Origin: Burkholderiales bacterium
GTDB taxonomy: Bacteria; Pseudomonadota; Gammaproteobacteria; Burkholderiales; Burkholderiaceae_C
Assembly (NCBI GenBank): GCA_016702555.1
Contig: JADJDV010000005.1
Coordinates: 528,256-592,255 of the forward strand
Direction: 5' to 3'
DNA length: 64,000 bases
Part shown: positions 27,119 through 35,197 of the stretch, piece after piece
How the letters are laid out: each line of letters begins with the position of its first letter
Numbering within the stretch: position 1 is the first letter of the stretch
The notes under the pieces: model-generated
The model's input: the letters and a program-made list of their open reading frames with translations, nothing else
Told to the model about the DNA's origin: nothing
The model's database searches: none
Position numbers and translations under genes: made by a program

Positions 27119-28400
27119 TTACGTCGGCCGAGCCATCTTGCAGCTGTGCGGCAGGCTCCCCTGGTCCGCGGTGATCTGCCGCACCACGCGAAAGCCGTAG
27201 CCCGAACCCTCGACATCGAAGGGCACGCCCGGCGCACCCTGCCGGTCCATCACGCCCACCGCCAGCGGCTGCTGGAACTGGTGGTCCGCCGCGCGCATGC
27301 GCCCGCGCTGGCCGGCCAGCGTGACGTCGGCGCGCTCCAGCTGCACCGCCACCGCACGCGGCTCGGTGTGGCCGGCGCGCTCGATGGCCTGCACCAGCGC
27401 CTCGATCAGCAGCTGCATGCGCAGGTGCACGTAGTCGTCCTGCGGACGCGGAAAGCGCTCGCGAAACGACTTGTAGAAGGCGGCGCTTTCGGGCGTCGGC
27501 AGGTTGGGCAGCCAGTCGGCCACCGCCACCACCTTGCCGACGCCGGCGTCGCCGATCGCCGCCGGCGCGCCCAGCGCGTTGCCGTAGAAAGTGTAGAAGT
27601 GGCCGTCGAAACCCGCCTCGCGCGCGGCCTTGACCAGCAGCGTCAGGTCGTTGCCCCAGTTGCCGGTCAGCACCGCCTGCGCGCCGCTGGCCTTGATCTT
27701 CGCGGCGTAGGGCAGGAAGTCCTTGATGCGACCGATCGGGTGCAGCTCCTCGCCGGCGATGGCGACGTCCGGCCGCTGCGCGCCCAGCTGGCGCCGCGCC
27801 TCGCGCAGCACGGCATGGCCGAAGCTGTAGTCCTGGCCGATCAGGTACATGGACTTGAGCCGCTCGTCGGCCTTGATGACCTCCATCAGCGCCGCCATGC
27901 GCATGTCGGCGTGGGCGTCGAAGCGAAAATGCCAGAAGCTGCACAGCTCGTTGGTCAGGATCGGATCGACGGCGGAGTAGTTGAGAAACAGCACACGCTG
28001 CGCCGGCGCGCGCTCGTTGTGCTTGTTGATGGCGTCGATCAGCGCCGCCGCCACCGCCGACGAGTTGCCCTGCGCCACGAACTGCGCGCCGTCGTCGATG
28101 GCCGCGCGCAGCATCGACAGCGATTCCTCGACCTGCCCCTTGTTGTCGTAGCGCAGCAGTTGCAGCGGTCGGCGGCCGCCCGCGGTGGGCACGCCACCGC
28201 GGGCGTTGACTGCGCTCGATGGCCCAGCCCAGGTTGCGGAACACCGCTTCGCCGGTGTTGGCGAACGGACCGCTGAGCGATTCGATCAGGGCCAGTTTGA
28301 TCGGCCCGGTGGCGCTGCCCTGCGCCGAGGCCAGCAAGGTGGCGCTGCCCAGCAGCGCCAGGCCGGCGCGCAGCAGCGCGCGGCGGGATTGTGGGGACAT
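27119..28400 (-). pseudogene. ABC transporter solute-binding protein (branched-chain amino acid type), frameshifted near its N-terminus
   Basis: The start at 28398-28400 (AGGAG eight bases upstream) gives a signal peptide, MSPQSRRALLRAGLALLGS, and the first lobe segment ALIESLSGPFANTGEAVFRNL up to WAIER. At base 28211 one extra nucleotide moves the frame: the continuation VNARGGVPTAGGRRPLQL is in the next frame and runs to the stop at 27119 with complete periplasmic-binding-protein homology. Removing that base restores one protein of about 426 residues. No transporter partner genes are adjacent. It is either a recent pseudogene or a sequencing error. Confidence 0.85.
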
Positions 28401-28514
28401 GGGAAGCACTCCTGCAAGAAGCGATGGCGACCCGCGCGACACATCGCAGCGGCCATCGGGGACTGCGCGCGGCGGCGTGGCCGGCGCAAAAGGCCGAATC
28501 CTACCGCGCGCCGC

Positions 28515-29558
28515 TCAGGCCGCCGCCCGCATCTCCAGCGCCCAGCGCGGCTTGACGTCGAAGGCGTAGTCGGGACGCGGCGCCTCGGCGCCGGCCTGGA
28601 TGCGCATGGCGGCGGCCAGCGCGATCATGGCGCCGTTGTCGGTGCACAACTCGAGTTCGGGGTAGTGCACGCGCACGCCGCGGCGCGCGCAGGCCTCATT
28701 CAGCTGCTCGCGCAGCCGGTGGTTGGCGCCGACACCGCCGGCCACCACCAGGCGCGTCAGCCCGGTCAGCTCCAGCGCCTTCAGCGACTTCTTCACCAGC
28801 ACCTCGACGATGGCCGCCTGCGTGCTGGCGGCCAGGTTGGCGCGCATCAACTCGCAGGGCGCGCCTTCCAGCTGGCGCGCCTGCGTCAGCACCGCGGTTT
28901 TCAAGCCGGCGAAGGAAAAATCCAGGTTGCCGCTGTGCAGCAGCGGGCGCGGCAGGTTGTAGGCGCTGTCGTCACCAAACTCGGCCAGTCGCCCCAGCGC
29001 CGGCCCGCCGGGGTAGCCCAGGCCGAGCAGCTTGGCCGACTTGTCGAAGGCCTCGCCAGCGGCGTCGTCGATGGTCTCGCCCAGCAACGTGTAGCGGCCG
29101 ACGCCATCGACGCGCATCAATTGCGTGTGGCCGCCGCTCACCAGCAGCGCGATGAACGGGAATTCGGGCGGATCGCTGCCAAGAAACGGCGACAGCAGAT
29201 GCCCCTCCAGATGGTGCACGCCCAGCACCGGCTTCGCCAAGGCCGCCGCCAGCGCGCAGGCCACGCCGGCGCCCACCAGCAGCGCGCCCGCCAGCCCGGG
29301 GCCGCGCGTGTAGGCGACGACGTCGATGTCGGCGCGCGCGCGACCGGCCTCGCCCAGCACCCGATCGGTCAGCGGCAGCACGCGCCGAATGTGGTCGCGG
29401 CTGGCCAGCTCGGGCACCACGCCGCCGTAGTCGGCGTGCATGGCCGCCTGCGTGTGCAAGGCGTGCGCCAGCAGCGTCGGCGTCGCGCCGCCCTCGGCGC
29501 GCACCAGGGCCACGCCGGTTTCGTCGCAGGAAGATTCGATGCCGAGAACGAGGGACAT
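28515..29558 (-). CDS. tsaD: tRNA N6-adenosine threonylcarbamoyltransferase
   Basis: TsaD catalyses the final step of t6A37 synthesis on ANN-decoding tRNAs with TsaB/E. The 347-residue protein begins MSLVLGIESSCDETGVALV; the metal-binding histidines lie in LGVHHLEGHLLSPFL near residue 110. Other conserved blocks are LVSGGHTQLMRVDG and VAGGVGANHRLREQL. It is full length. Confidence 0.97.
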   Translation of the reverse strand: MSLVLGIESSCDETGVALVRAEGGATPTLLAHALHTQAAMHADYGGVVPELASRDHIRRVLPLTDRVLGEAGRARADIDVVAYTRGPGLAGALLVGAGVACALAAALAKPVLGVHHLEGHLLSPFLGSDPPEFPFIALLVSGGHTQLMRVDGVGRYTLLGETIDDAAGEAFDKSAKLLGLGYPGGPALGRLAEFGDDSAYNLPRPLLHSGNLDFSFAGLKTAVLTQARQLEGAPCELMRANLAASTQAAIVEVLVKKSLKALELTGLTRLVVAGGVGANHRLREQLNEACARRGVRVHYPELELCTDNGAMIALAAAMRIQAGAEAPRPDYAFDVKPRWALEMRAAA

Positions 29559-29582
29559 GGCACGGAATTATCCGTGCCGCCG

Positions 29583-30023
29583 TCAACCCATGTTGCCGGC
29601 GATGTAGTTTTCCATCTGCTCGATGATGAAGCGCTGCTGCTGCAGCTCGGCGTTCACCAGGTCGCCGATCGACACCAGGCCGATCAGCTCGCCGCCATCG
29701 ACCACCGGCAGGTGGCGCATGCGGCCCTTGGTGATGATGCCCAGGCATTCCTGCACCGTCTGGCGCGGGCTGACCACGTACAGGCGCGCGGTCATCACGT
29801 TCATCAGCAGGGTGTCGGCCGAAGACAGGCCTTGCAGCACCAGCTTGCGGGCGTAATCCCGCTCGGTGAAGATGCCCAGCAACGCATCGCCCTGCACCAC
29901 CAGCACCGAGCCGATTTGCCGGTCGGACATGATCTGCAAGGCATCACGCACCGTGGCCGTGGGGGGCAAGGACGCCAGTGTGGCGTTCTTTCGGGCCGAC
30001 AGGATATCTGCGACGGTCAACAT
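29583..30023 (-). CDS. Tandem CBS-domain protein
   Basis: This 146-residue cytoplasmic protein consists almost entirely of two CBS motifs, the first around MSDRQIGSVLVVQGDALLGIFTERDYARK and the second around RMRHLPVVDGGELIGLVSIGDLVN. Such proteins bind adenine nucleotides and often regulate partners; the partner here is unknown. The start MLTVADIL at 30021-30023 has GGAGGA six bases upstream; the open frame further upstream has no homology. It lies 24 bases before tsaD and reads in the same direction. Confidence 0.88.
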   Translation of the reverse strand: MLTVADILSARKNATLASLPPTATVRDALQIMSDRQIGSVLVVQGDALLGIFTERDYARKLVLQGLSSADTLLMNVMTARLYVVSPRQTVQECLGIITKGRMRHLPVVDGGELIGLVSIGDLVNAELQQQRFIIEQMENYIAGNMG

Positions 30024-30228
30024 GGCGAATCCTCCTCCAGGCGGGTTGACGATGTTCAAGGCCGTATCGTGCCACAAGCCCGGCGCCCGGGGCCGGATTC
30101 CGGCACCAGAAAGCCGACACAATGGCGGTCTGCTGATCGGCGCGCGCGCCGCGTCGACGCAAACCCTTACCACTGTCACCCCTTGATCCTCCGGCCGCGA
30201 CCACGGCCCCTATCCGCCACGCCCGCGC

Positions 30229-30924
30229 ATGAACGCCACCGCCCTCACCCTGATTTCTTCCATGGCCACCAAGCCGGTGCTGACCGAGCTGATCGCGCAC
30301 TACCAGCAGCAGCACCGAGGTGCCGCGATCGCACTCGAATCGGTCGGCGGCGTGGATGCGGCGCGGCGTGTCGCCGCCGGCGAGGCCTTCGACGCCGTGG
30401 TGCTTGGCGCCGACGCGCTTGAGCAGCTGATCGCCGGCGGCCACGTGCGGGCCGGCAGCCGCGTCGACGTGGTGCGATCGGGCGTCGCCGTGGCGGTGCG
30501 CGTCGGCAGCCCGCGCCCCGACCTCGGCAGCGAAAGCGCCGTGCGCCAGGCCGTGCTGGATGCGCCAAGCATTGGCTACTCGACGGGCCCCAGCGGCGTG
30601 CAACTGGCGCGGCTGTTCGAGCGCTGGGGCATCGCCGCGCAGATCGCCGACCGCATTGTGGTGCCGCCGCCCGGCGTGCCGGTCGGCGCGCTGGTGGCCA
30701 GCGGCCAGGTGGCGCTGGGTTTTCAGCAGCTCAGCGAACTGATGCACCTGCCCGGCATCGAGGTGTTGGGCGCTCTGCCTGAACCCCTGCAGATCGTGAC
30801 CACATTCGCTGGCGGCGCGGCGGCGGCGTCAAAGCAGCCCGAGGCCGCGCGCGCGCTGCTGGCCTTTCTGGCCAGCGACGCCACGCGCGAGATCAAGCGC
30901 GCCAACGGCATGGATGCGGCCTAA
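30229..30924 (+). CDS. Cytoplasmic substrate-binding-like protein (ModA/type 2 periplasmic-binding fold without signal peptide)
   Basis: This 231-residue protein has the type 2 periplasmic-binding fold pattern seen in molybdate-binding proteins: ALTLISSMATKPVLTELIAHY, then LDAPSIGYSTGPSGVQL and ALLAFLASDATREIKRANGMD at the end. It starts directly with the first beta strand and has no signal peptide, so it should stay in the cytoplasm. No ABC permease or ATPase is adjacent. It lies about 90 bases upstream of ybiB. Ligand unknown. Confidence 0.7.
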   Translation: MNATALTLISSMATKPVLTELIAHYQQQHRGAAIALESVGGVDAARRVAAGEAFDAVVLGADALEQLIAGGHVRAGSRVDVVRSGVAVAVRVGSPRPDLGSESAVRQAVLDAPSIGYSTGPSGVQLARLFERWGIAAQIADRIVVPPPGVPVGALVASGQVALGFQQLSELMHLPGIEVLGALPEPLQIVTTFAGGAAAASKQPEAARALLAFLASDATREIKRANGMDAA

Positions 30925-31016
30925 GAAGCCGCACCCACCGTCGCACGCGCCGGCAACTGCGCTATTCTTGACTCCTGTCAATTGAGCTTGGGGCCGCTGG
31001 CCCAGACAATCGATAC

Positions 31017-31964
31017 ATGGCCATCAGCCACCACATCAAGGACATTGGCCGCGGCGCTGCTGGCGCGCGCGCCCTCAGCCGCGACGCGGCGGCCGACCTG
31101 CTCGGGCAGATCCTGGACGGCCACTGCTCCGACCTGGAAATCGGCGCCTTCTGCGTCGCCATGCGCATCAAGGGCGAAACGCCGGAGGAAATGGCCGGCT
31201 TCCTCGACGCGCTGGATGCGCGCCTGCACAAGCTGCCCGCCAGCACGCGCCCGGTAGTGGTGCTGCCCAGCTACAACGGCGCGCGCAAGCTGCCGGTGCT
31301 GACGCCGCTGCTGGCCGCGCTGCTGGCGCGCGAGGGCCTGCCGGTGCTGATCCACGGCTGGGCCACCGAAGAGCGGCGCGTCAGCACCCAGGAGGTGCTG
31401 GCTGCGGGCGGCGTGCAGCCGCAATCCACCGACAGCGCCATCGCCTGCGGCCAGTGGCGCTTCGTCACCACCGAGAGCCTGCATGCCGGGCTCAGGCGCC
31501 TGCTCGACGTGCGCCGCGCCATCGGCCTGCGCAACCCGGCGCACAGCCTGGTCAAGCTGATGAATCCGGTGCGCGGCGCAGCGCTGGTCGTCGGCAGCTA
31601 CACCCACCCCGAATACGCCGAATCCATGGCCGCCACCTTCCAGCTCATGGGCAGTTCGGCCATGCTGCTGCGCGGCACCGAGGGGGAACCGGTGGCCGAC
31701 GCGCGCCGCAGTCCGCGCATGGCGCTGTTCCTGCAAGGCACGCCGCATGGCGTACACGAGGCCCAGGCCGGCCCGCTGAGCGCCCTGCCCACGCTGCCGG
31801 ACACCATCGACGCCCACAGCACGCACCAGTTCATCGCCGCCGTGCTGGCCGGCGAGATCGCCGTGCCGGCGCCGATTGCCGCCCAGGTCGGGCACATCGT
31901 GCGCGCCTGCGAAGCGCTCGAGGCGGCCACCCAACCCACGCCGCCACGGCGCCTGGCGGCATGA
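31017..31964 (+). CDS. ybiB: YbiB/TrpD2-type protein (glycosyltransferase family 3 fold)
   Basis: This 315-residue protein resembles anthranilate phosphoribosyltransferase but belongs to the YbiB (TrpD2) group, which binds nucleic acid and lacks the enzyme activity. Visible parts are the N-terminal helical domain (LSRDAAADLLGQILDGHCSD, IGAFCVAMRIKGETPEEMAGF) and the core with VVLPSYNGARKLPVLTPLLA. The stop overlaps the cobA ATG. Function in the cell is unclear; the name follows family similarity. Confidence 0.85.
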   Translation: MAISHHIKDIGRGAAGARALSRDAAADLLGQILDGHCSDLEIGAFCVAMRIKGETPEEMAGFLDALDARLHKLPASTRPVVVLPSYNGARKLPVLTPLLAALLAREGLPVLIHGWATEERRVSTQEVLAAGGVQPQSTDSAIACGQWRFVTTESLHAGLRRLLDVRRAIGLRNPAHSLVKLMNPVRGAALVVGSYTHPEYAESMAATFQLMGSSAMLLRGTEGEPVADARRSPRMALFLQGTPHGVHEAQAGPLSALPTLPDTIDAHSTHQFIAAVLAGEIAVPAPIAAQVGHIVRACEALEAATQPTPPRRLAA

Positions 31965-32743
31965 GCGGCGCCGCGCGCACCCCGGGGCGCGTCACCCTGG
32001 TCGGGGCCGGACCGGGCGATCCCGAACTGCTCACCCTGAAGGCGGTGAAAGCCATCCAGGCCGCCAGCGTCATCCTGGTCGACGACCTGGTCGGCGAAGG
32101 CGTGCTGGCGCACGCGCGGCCCGAGGCGCGCATCACCTACGTCGGCAAGCGCGGCGGCTGCAAGAGCACGCCGCAGGCACTGATCGAGCAGATGATGCTG
32201 GACGCCGCGCGCGCCGGCGAGAACGTGGTGCGCCTGAAGGGTGGCGATCCCTTCATCTTCGGCCGCGGCGGCGAGGAAGTCGAAAGCCTGCGCCGCGCCG
32301 GCATCGAGCCGGTGGTGATCAATGGCGTCACCGCCGGCCTGGCCGCCCTGACCAGCCTGGGTGCGCCGCTGACGCACCGCGAGCACGCGCAGGGCGTGGT
32401 GTTCGTCACCGGCCACCCACAAAAGGACGGCCAGGGCGTCGACTGGACGCGCCTGGGCGAATCGGCGCGCGATCTGCGCCTGACCCTGGTGATCTACATG
32501 GGCATCAGCAGCGCCGCGCGCATCCAGGCCGGCCTGCGCACCGCGCTGCCGGCCAACACGCCGGTGGCGGTGATCGAGCGCGCCACGCTGCCGGCGCAGC
32601 GCCACTGCATCACCCGGCTGGGCGACTTGCTGGACAGCCTGGCCAGCACTGGCCTGGGCAGCCCGGCGGTGATGGTGGTGGGCGACGTGGTGCGCGGCGT
32701 CGCCGCGCTGCACGCGCGGCCGGCGCTGGCCGACGTGGCGTAA
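31961..32743 (+). CDS. cobA: Uroporphyrinogen-III C-methyltransferase
   Basis: The enzyme methylates uroporphyrinogen III at C2 and C7 to precorrin-2 for siroheme or cobalamin. The 260-residue single-domain protein has the SAM-binding VTLVGAGPGDPELLTLKA (residues 11-28), VRLKGGDPFIFGRGGEE and the C-terminal methylase domain. There is no CysG oxidase/ferrochelatase domain and no other cobalamin gene nearby, so siroheme is the likelier use. The ATG overlaps the ybiB stop. Confidence 0.93.
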   Translation: MSGAARTPGRVTLVGAGPGDPELLTLKAVKAIQAASVILVDDLVGEGVLAHARPEARITYVGKRGGCKSTPQALIEQMMLDAARAGENVVRLKGGDPFIFGRGGEEVESLRRAGIEPVVINGVTAGLAALTSLGAPLTHREHAQGVVFVTGHPQKDGQGVDWTRLGESARDLRLTLVIYMGISSAARIQAGLRTALPANTPVAVIERATLPAQRHCITRLGDLLDSLASTGLGSPAVMVVGDVVRGVAALHARPALADVA

Positions 32744-32769
32744 GCGCCCGCCGCGCCCACACCTGCGCC

Positions 32770-34008
32770 TTGGCCGACTTCGACGCCGTCATCCTCGGCG
32801 CCGGCGCGGCCGGCCTGTTCTGCGCCGCGCAGGCCGGGCAACGCGGCTTGCGCGTGCTGCTGATCGACCACAGCGAACGCGTGGCCGAGAAGGTGCGCAT
32901 CTCCGGCGGCGGGCGCGCCAACTTCACCAACCGCGAACTAGACCCGGCGGCGCCACACCAGCATTTCGTCAGCCGCAACCCGCAGTTTTGCCGCTCGGCG
33001 CTGGCGCGCTTCACGCCGCGCGACGTCATCGCCCTGCTCGACCGGCACGCGGTCGGCTGGCACGAAAAACACAAGGGCCAGCTGTTCTGCGACCGCTCGG
33101 CCGACGACCTGATCAATCTGCTGCTGGCCGAATGCGAGGCCGCGCGCGCCGCCGGCGGGTGCGTCGAGCGCTGGCAGCCCTGCCGCGTGCACGGCGTGCA
33201 GTGGCTGCCAGGCACGGGCTACCGGTTGGACACCGAGCGCGGCCCCGTGCAGGCGCCCGCCCTGGTCGTCGCCACCGGTGGCCTGTCGATCCCGAAGATC
33301 GGCGCCAGCGGTTTCGGCTACGAACTGGCGCGCCAGTTCGGTCTGAAGGTCACCGACACCCGGCCCGGCCTGGTGCCGCTGACCTTCGACGCCGCCACCT
33401 GGGCGCCCTACGTACCGCTCGCCGGCCTGTCGCTGCCGGTGCTCATCGGCACCGGCGCGGGCAAGCAGCGCACCCAGTTCCACGAAGACCTGCTGTTCAC
33501 CCACCGCGGCCTGTCCGGCCCCGCCGTGCTGCAGATCTCCAGCTACTGGCAACCGGGCACGCCCCTCGTCATCGACCTGGCGCCAGACGTGGACCTGGCC
33601 GCCGAACTGCTGACCGCCAAGGCGCGCTCGCGCAAGCTGGTCGCCAGCCAACTGGCCGCCTGGCTGCCGCAGCGCCTGGCCGACACCTGGGTGGCGCAAG
33701 ATGCGGCCTGGCAACGCCCCGTCAACGAAGCCGCCGACAAGGCCTTGCTGCGGCTGGCCGAGCGGCTCAAGCGCTGGTCGCTCACGCCCAGCGGCACCGA
33801 AGGTTACAGGAAGGCCGAGGTCACCGTCGGCGGCGTCGACACGCGCGAGCTGTCGTCGCAGACCCTGGAAGCCCGGCGCCAGCCCGGCCTGTTCTTCATC
33901 GGCGAGGTGGTCGACGTCACCGGCTGGCTGGGCGGCTACAACTTCCAGTGGGCCTGGGCCAGCGCCCACGCCTGCGCCGAGGCGCTGGCGGCTCACCGCA
34001 ATACGTAA
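32770..34008 (+). CDS. NAD(P)/FAD-dependent oxidoreductase, HI0933 family
   Basis: This flavoprotein of the HI0933/YhiN family has an N-terminal FAD-binding loop VILGAGAAGLFCAAQAG and the family signature EKVRISGGGRANFTN, ending with VTGWLGGYNFQWAWASAHAC. The chosen TTG start gives 412 residues and puts the first beta strand in place; no ATG or clear ribosome site is available between it and the cobA stop, so the start is uncertain. Substrate is not known for the family. Confidence 0.85.
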   Translation: MADFDAVILGAGAAGLFCAAQAGQRGLRVLLIDHSERVAEKVRISGGGRANFTNRELDPAAPHQHFVSRNPQFCRSALARFTPRDVIALLDRHAVGWHEKHKGQLFCDRSADDLINLLLAECEAARAAGGCVERWQPCRVHGVQWLPGTGYRLDTERGPVQAPALVVATGGLSIPKIGASGFGYELARQFGLKVTDTRPGLVPLTFDAATWAPYVPLAGLSLPVLIGTGAGKQRTQFHEDLLFTHRGLSGPAVLQISSYWQPGTPLVIDLAPDVDLAAELLTAKARSRKLVASQLAAWLPQRLADTWVAQDAAWQRPVNEAADKALLRLAERLKRWSLTPSGTEGYRKAEVTVGGVDTRELSSQTLEARRQPGLFFIGEVVDVTGWLGGYNFQWAWASAHACAEALAAHRNT

Positions 34009-34043
34009 ACCCGTCGAGAGGCCGCGGAGCAGGCCATATCGGA

Positions 34044-34118
34044 ACGCCGTGGCCGGGCTTGTACCGGCCACCAGCGTTGTCCCCTTTGGGGGATGGCGCG
34101 AAAGCACCTCAGGGGGGT
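34044..34118. repeat. REP-like palindromic elements upstream of rpsU
   Basis: GTGGCCGG and CCGGCCAC form a perfect 8-base stem (34049-34071) flanked by a further ACGC/GCGT pair, and are followed by CCCCTTTGGGG (34081-34091) and an AGGGGGG block at 34111. Such C/G-run palindromes resemble intergenic repeats of Comamonadaceae. The second part abuts the rpsU -10 box. Copy number elsewhere cannot be judged. Confidence 0.5.
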
Positions 34119-34124
34119 TATAAT
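34119..34124 (+). promoter_or_regulatory. Candidate -10 box of the rpsU promoter
   Basis: TATAAT in the context GGTTATAATTTTCGGC lies about 155 bases upstream of rpsU. No good -35 is present; the expected position falls in a GC-rich repeat. The predicted leader of about 145 bases (34131-34277) holds no gene. Confidence 0.6.
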
Positions 34125-34277
34125 TTTCGGCTTTGCTGGCCAAGCGCCCCGCCGGCCATACTAGTTCAATGTGCGGGGCATCAACTTGCGGTGCAAGGTG
34201 AGTCTTGCAGGCGTCGGGGCCTGATCTACCCCGTTCCACGCCGCGTCACCCTCTGGCCGCGTAGACATGGAAATTGA

Positions 34278-34490
34278 ATGACGACCATTCGAGTCAAAGA
34301 GAACGAGCCGTTTGACGTGGCCCTGCGCCGCTTCAAGCGCACCATCGAGAAGCTGGGTCTGCTGACCGAACTGCGCGCCCGTGAGTTCTACGAGAAGCCC
34401 ACCGCCGAGCGCAAGCGCAAGAAGGCTGCGGCCGTCAAGCGCCACTACAAGCGCGTGCGCAGCCAGCAGCTGCCCAAGAAACTCTACTGA
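34278..34490 (+). CDS. rpsU: 30S ribosomal protein S21
   Basis: S21 is a small basic protein that helps 30S subunits initiate on mRNA. The 70-residue product, MTTIRVKENEPFDVALRRFK with a C-terminal block KKAAAVKRHYKRVRSQQLPK, matches the family over its full length. It is followed by a terminator and then yqeY. Confidence 0.98.
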   Translation: MTTIRVKENEPFDVALRRFKRTIEKLGLLTELRAREFYEKPTAERKRKKAAAVKRHYKRVRSQQLPKKLY

Positions 34491-34534
34491 GTTTCGGCCC
34501 AGGAAACTGCACCGACAGTTTCACGCCCACTTTC

Positions 34535-34566
34535 AAAGGCTCGCCGGGGACGCTCAGCGGGCCTTT
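34535..34566 (+). terminator. Terminator between rpsU and yqeY
   Basis: AAAGGCTCGC (34535) pairs with GCGGGCCTTT (34557-34566) with one bulged base, followed by TTGTTGTTTC. It lies 44 bases after rpsU and ends 23 bases before the yqeY ATG, so it may attenuate rather than block read-through. Confidence 0.65.
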
Positions 34567-34589
34567 GTTGTTTCTGCAAGGAGCACACC

Positions 34590-35051
34590 ATGAGCCTGAA
34601 AGACCGGATCACCGAAGACATGAAGACCGCCATGCGCGCAAAGGACAGCGAGCGCCTGGGCACCATCCGCCTGTTGCAGGCCGCCATCAAGCAAAAAGAG
34701 GTCGATGAGCGCGTGGTGCTGGATGACGTGGCGGTGATCGCCATCGTCGACAAGCTTATCAAGCAGCGCAAGGACAGCATCGCCGCCTTTGCCCAGGCGG
34801 GGCGGCAGGACCTGGTGGACAAGGAAAGCGCCGAGATGCAGGTGCTGCAGGTCTACCTGCCGGCGCGCCTGTCGGCCGAGGAAGTCGCCGCCGAGGTGAA
34901 GGCCATCGTGGCCGATCTGGGGGCTGAACTGGGTCACAAGCCTGGCCCCGGCGACATGGGCAAGGTGATGGGCGCCGTGAAAGCGCGCCTGGCCGGCAAG
35001 GCCGACATGGGCGCGGTCAGCGCCGCCGTCAAGGCTGCGCTGGCGGGTTGA
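34590..35051 (+). CDS. GatB/YqeY domain protein
   Basis: This 153-residue protein matches the YqeY family, related to the tail domain of the amidotransferase subunit GatB. It is almost all helical: MSLKDRITEDMKTAMRAKDS, then KDSIAAFAQAGRQDLVDKE and the C-terminal KPGPGDMGKVMGAVKARLAG. The family commonly sits beside rpsU (often rpsU-yqeY-dnaG). The cellular role is not settled. AAGGAG precedes the ATG. Confidence 0.9.
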   Translation: MSLKDRITEDMKTAMRAKDSERLGTIRLLQAAIKQKEVDERVVLDDVAVIAIVDKLIKQRKDSIAAFAQAGRQDLVDKESAEMQVLQVYLPARLSAEEVAAEVKAIVADLGAELGHKPGPGDMGKVMGAVKARLAGKADMGAVSAAVKAALAG

Positions 35052-35197
35052 GCGCCGCCCGGCCCATGGCCGGACCACCCGGTTGCAAGCTGTCACCCGA
35101 CTTTGCCCAGGCGACATCCCGGCGGCAAACCAAAGCCGGTGCCGGCGCGTTATGACATGAGGCGCGAGAGTTGTCGTCCCCTTGCGCCGGTCACACC

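Noticed and set aside
30968..30982. TTGAC-TCCT-GTCAA palindrome upstream of ybiB as an operator
   Set aside because: Arms of five bases are common by chance and no promoter -10 fits at the right distance.
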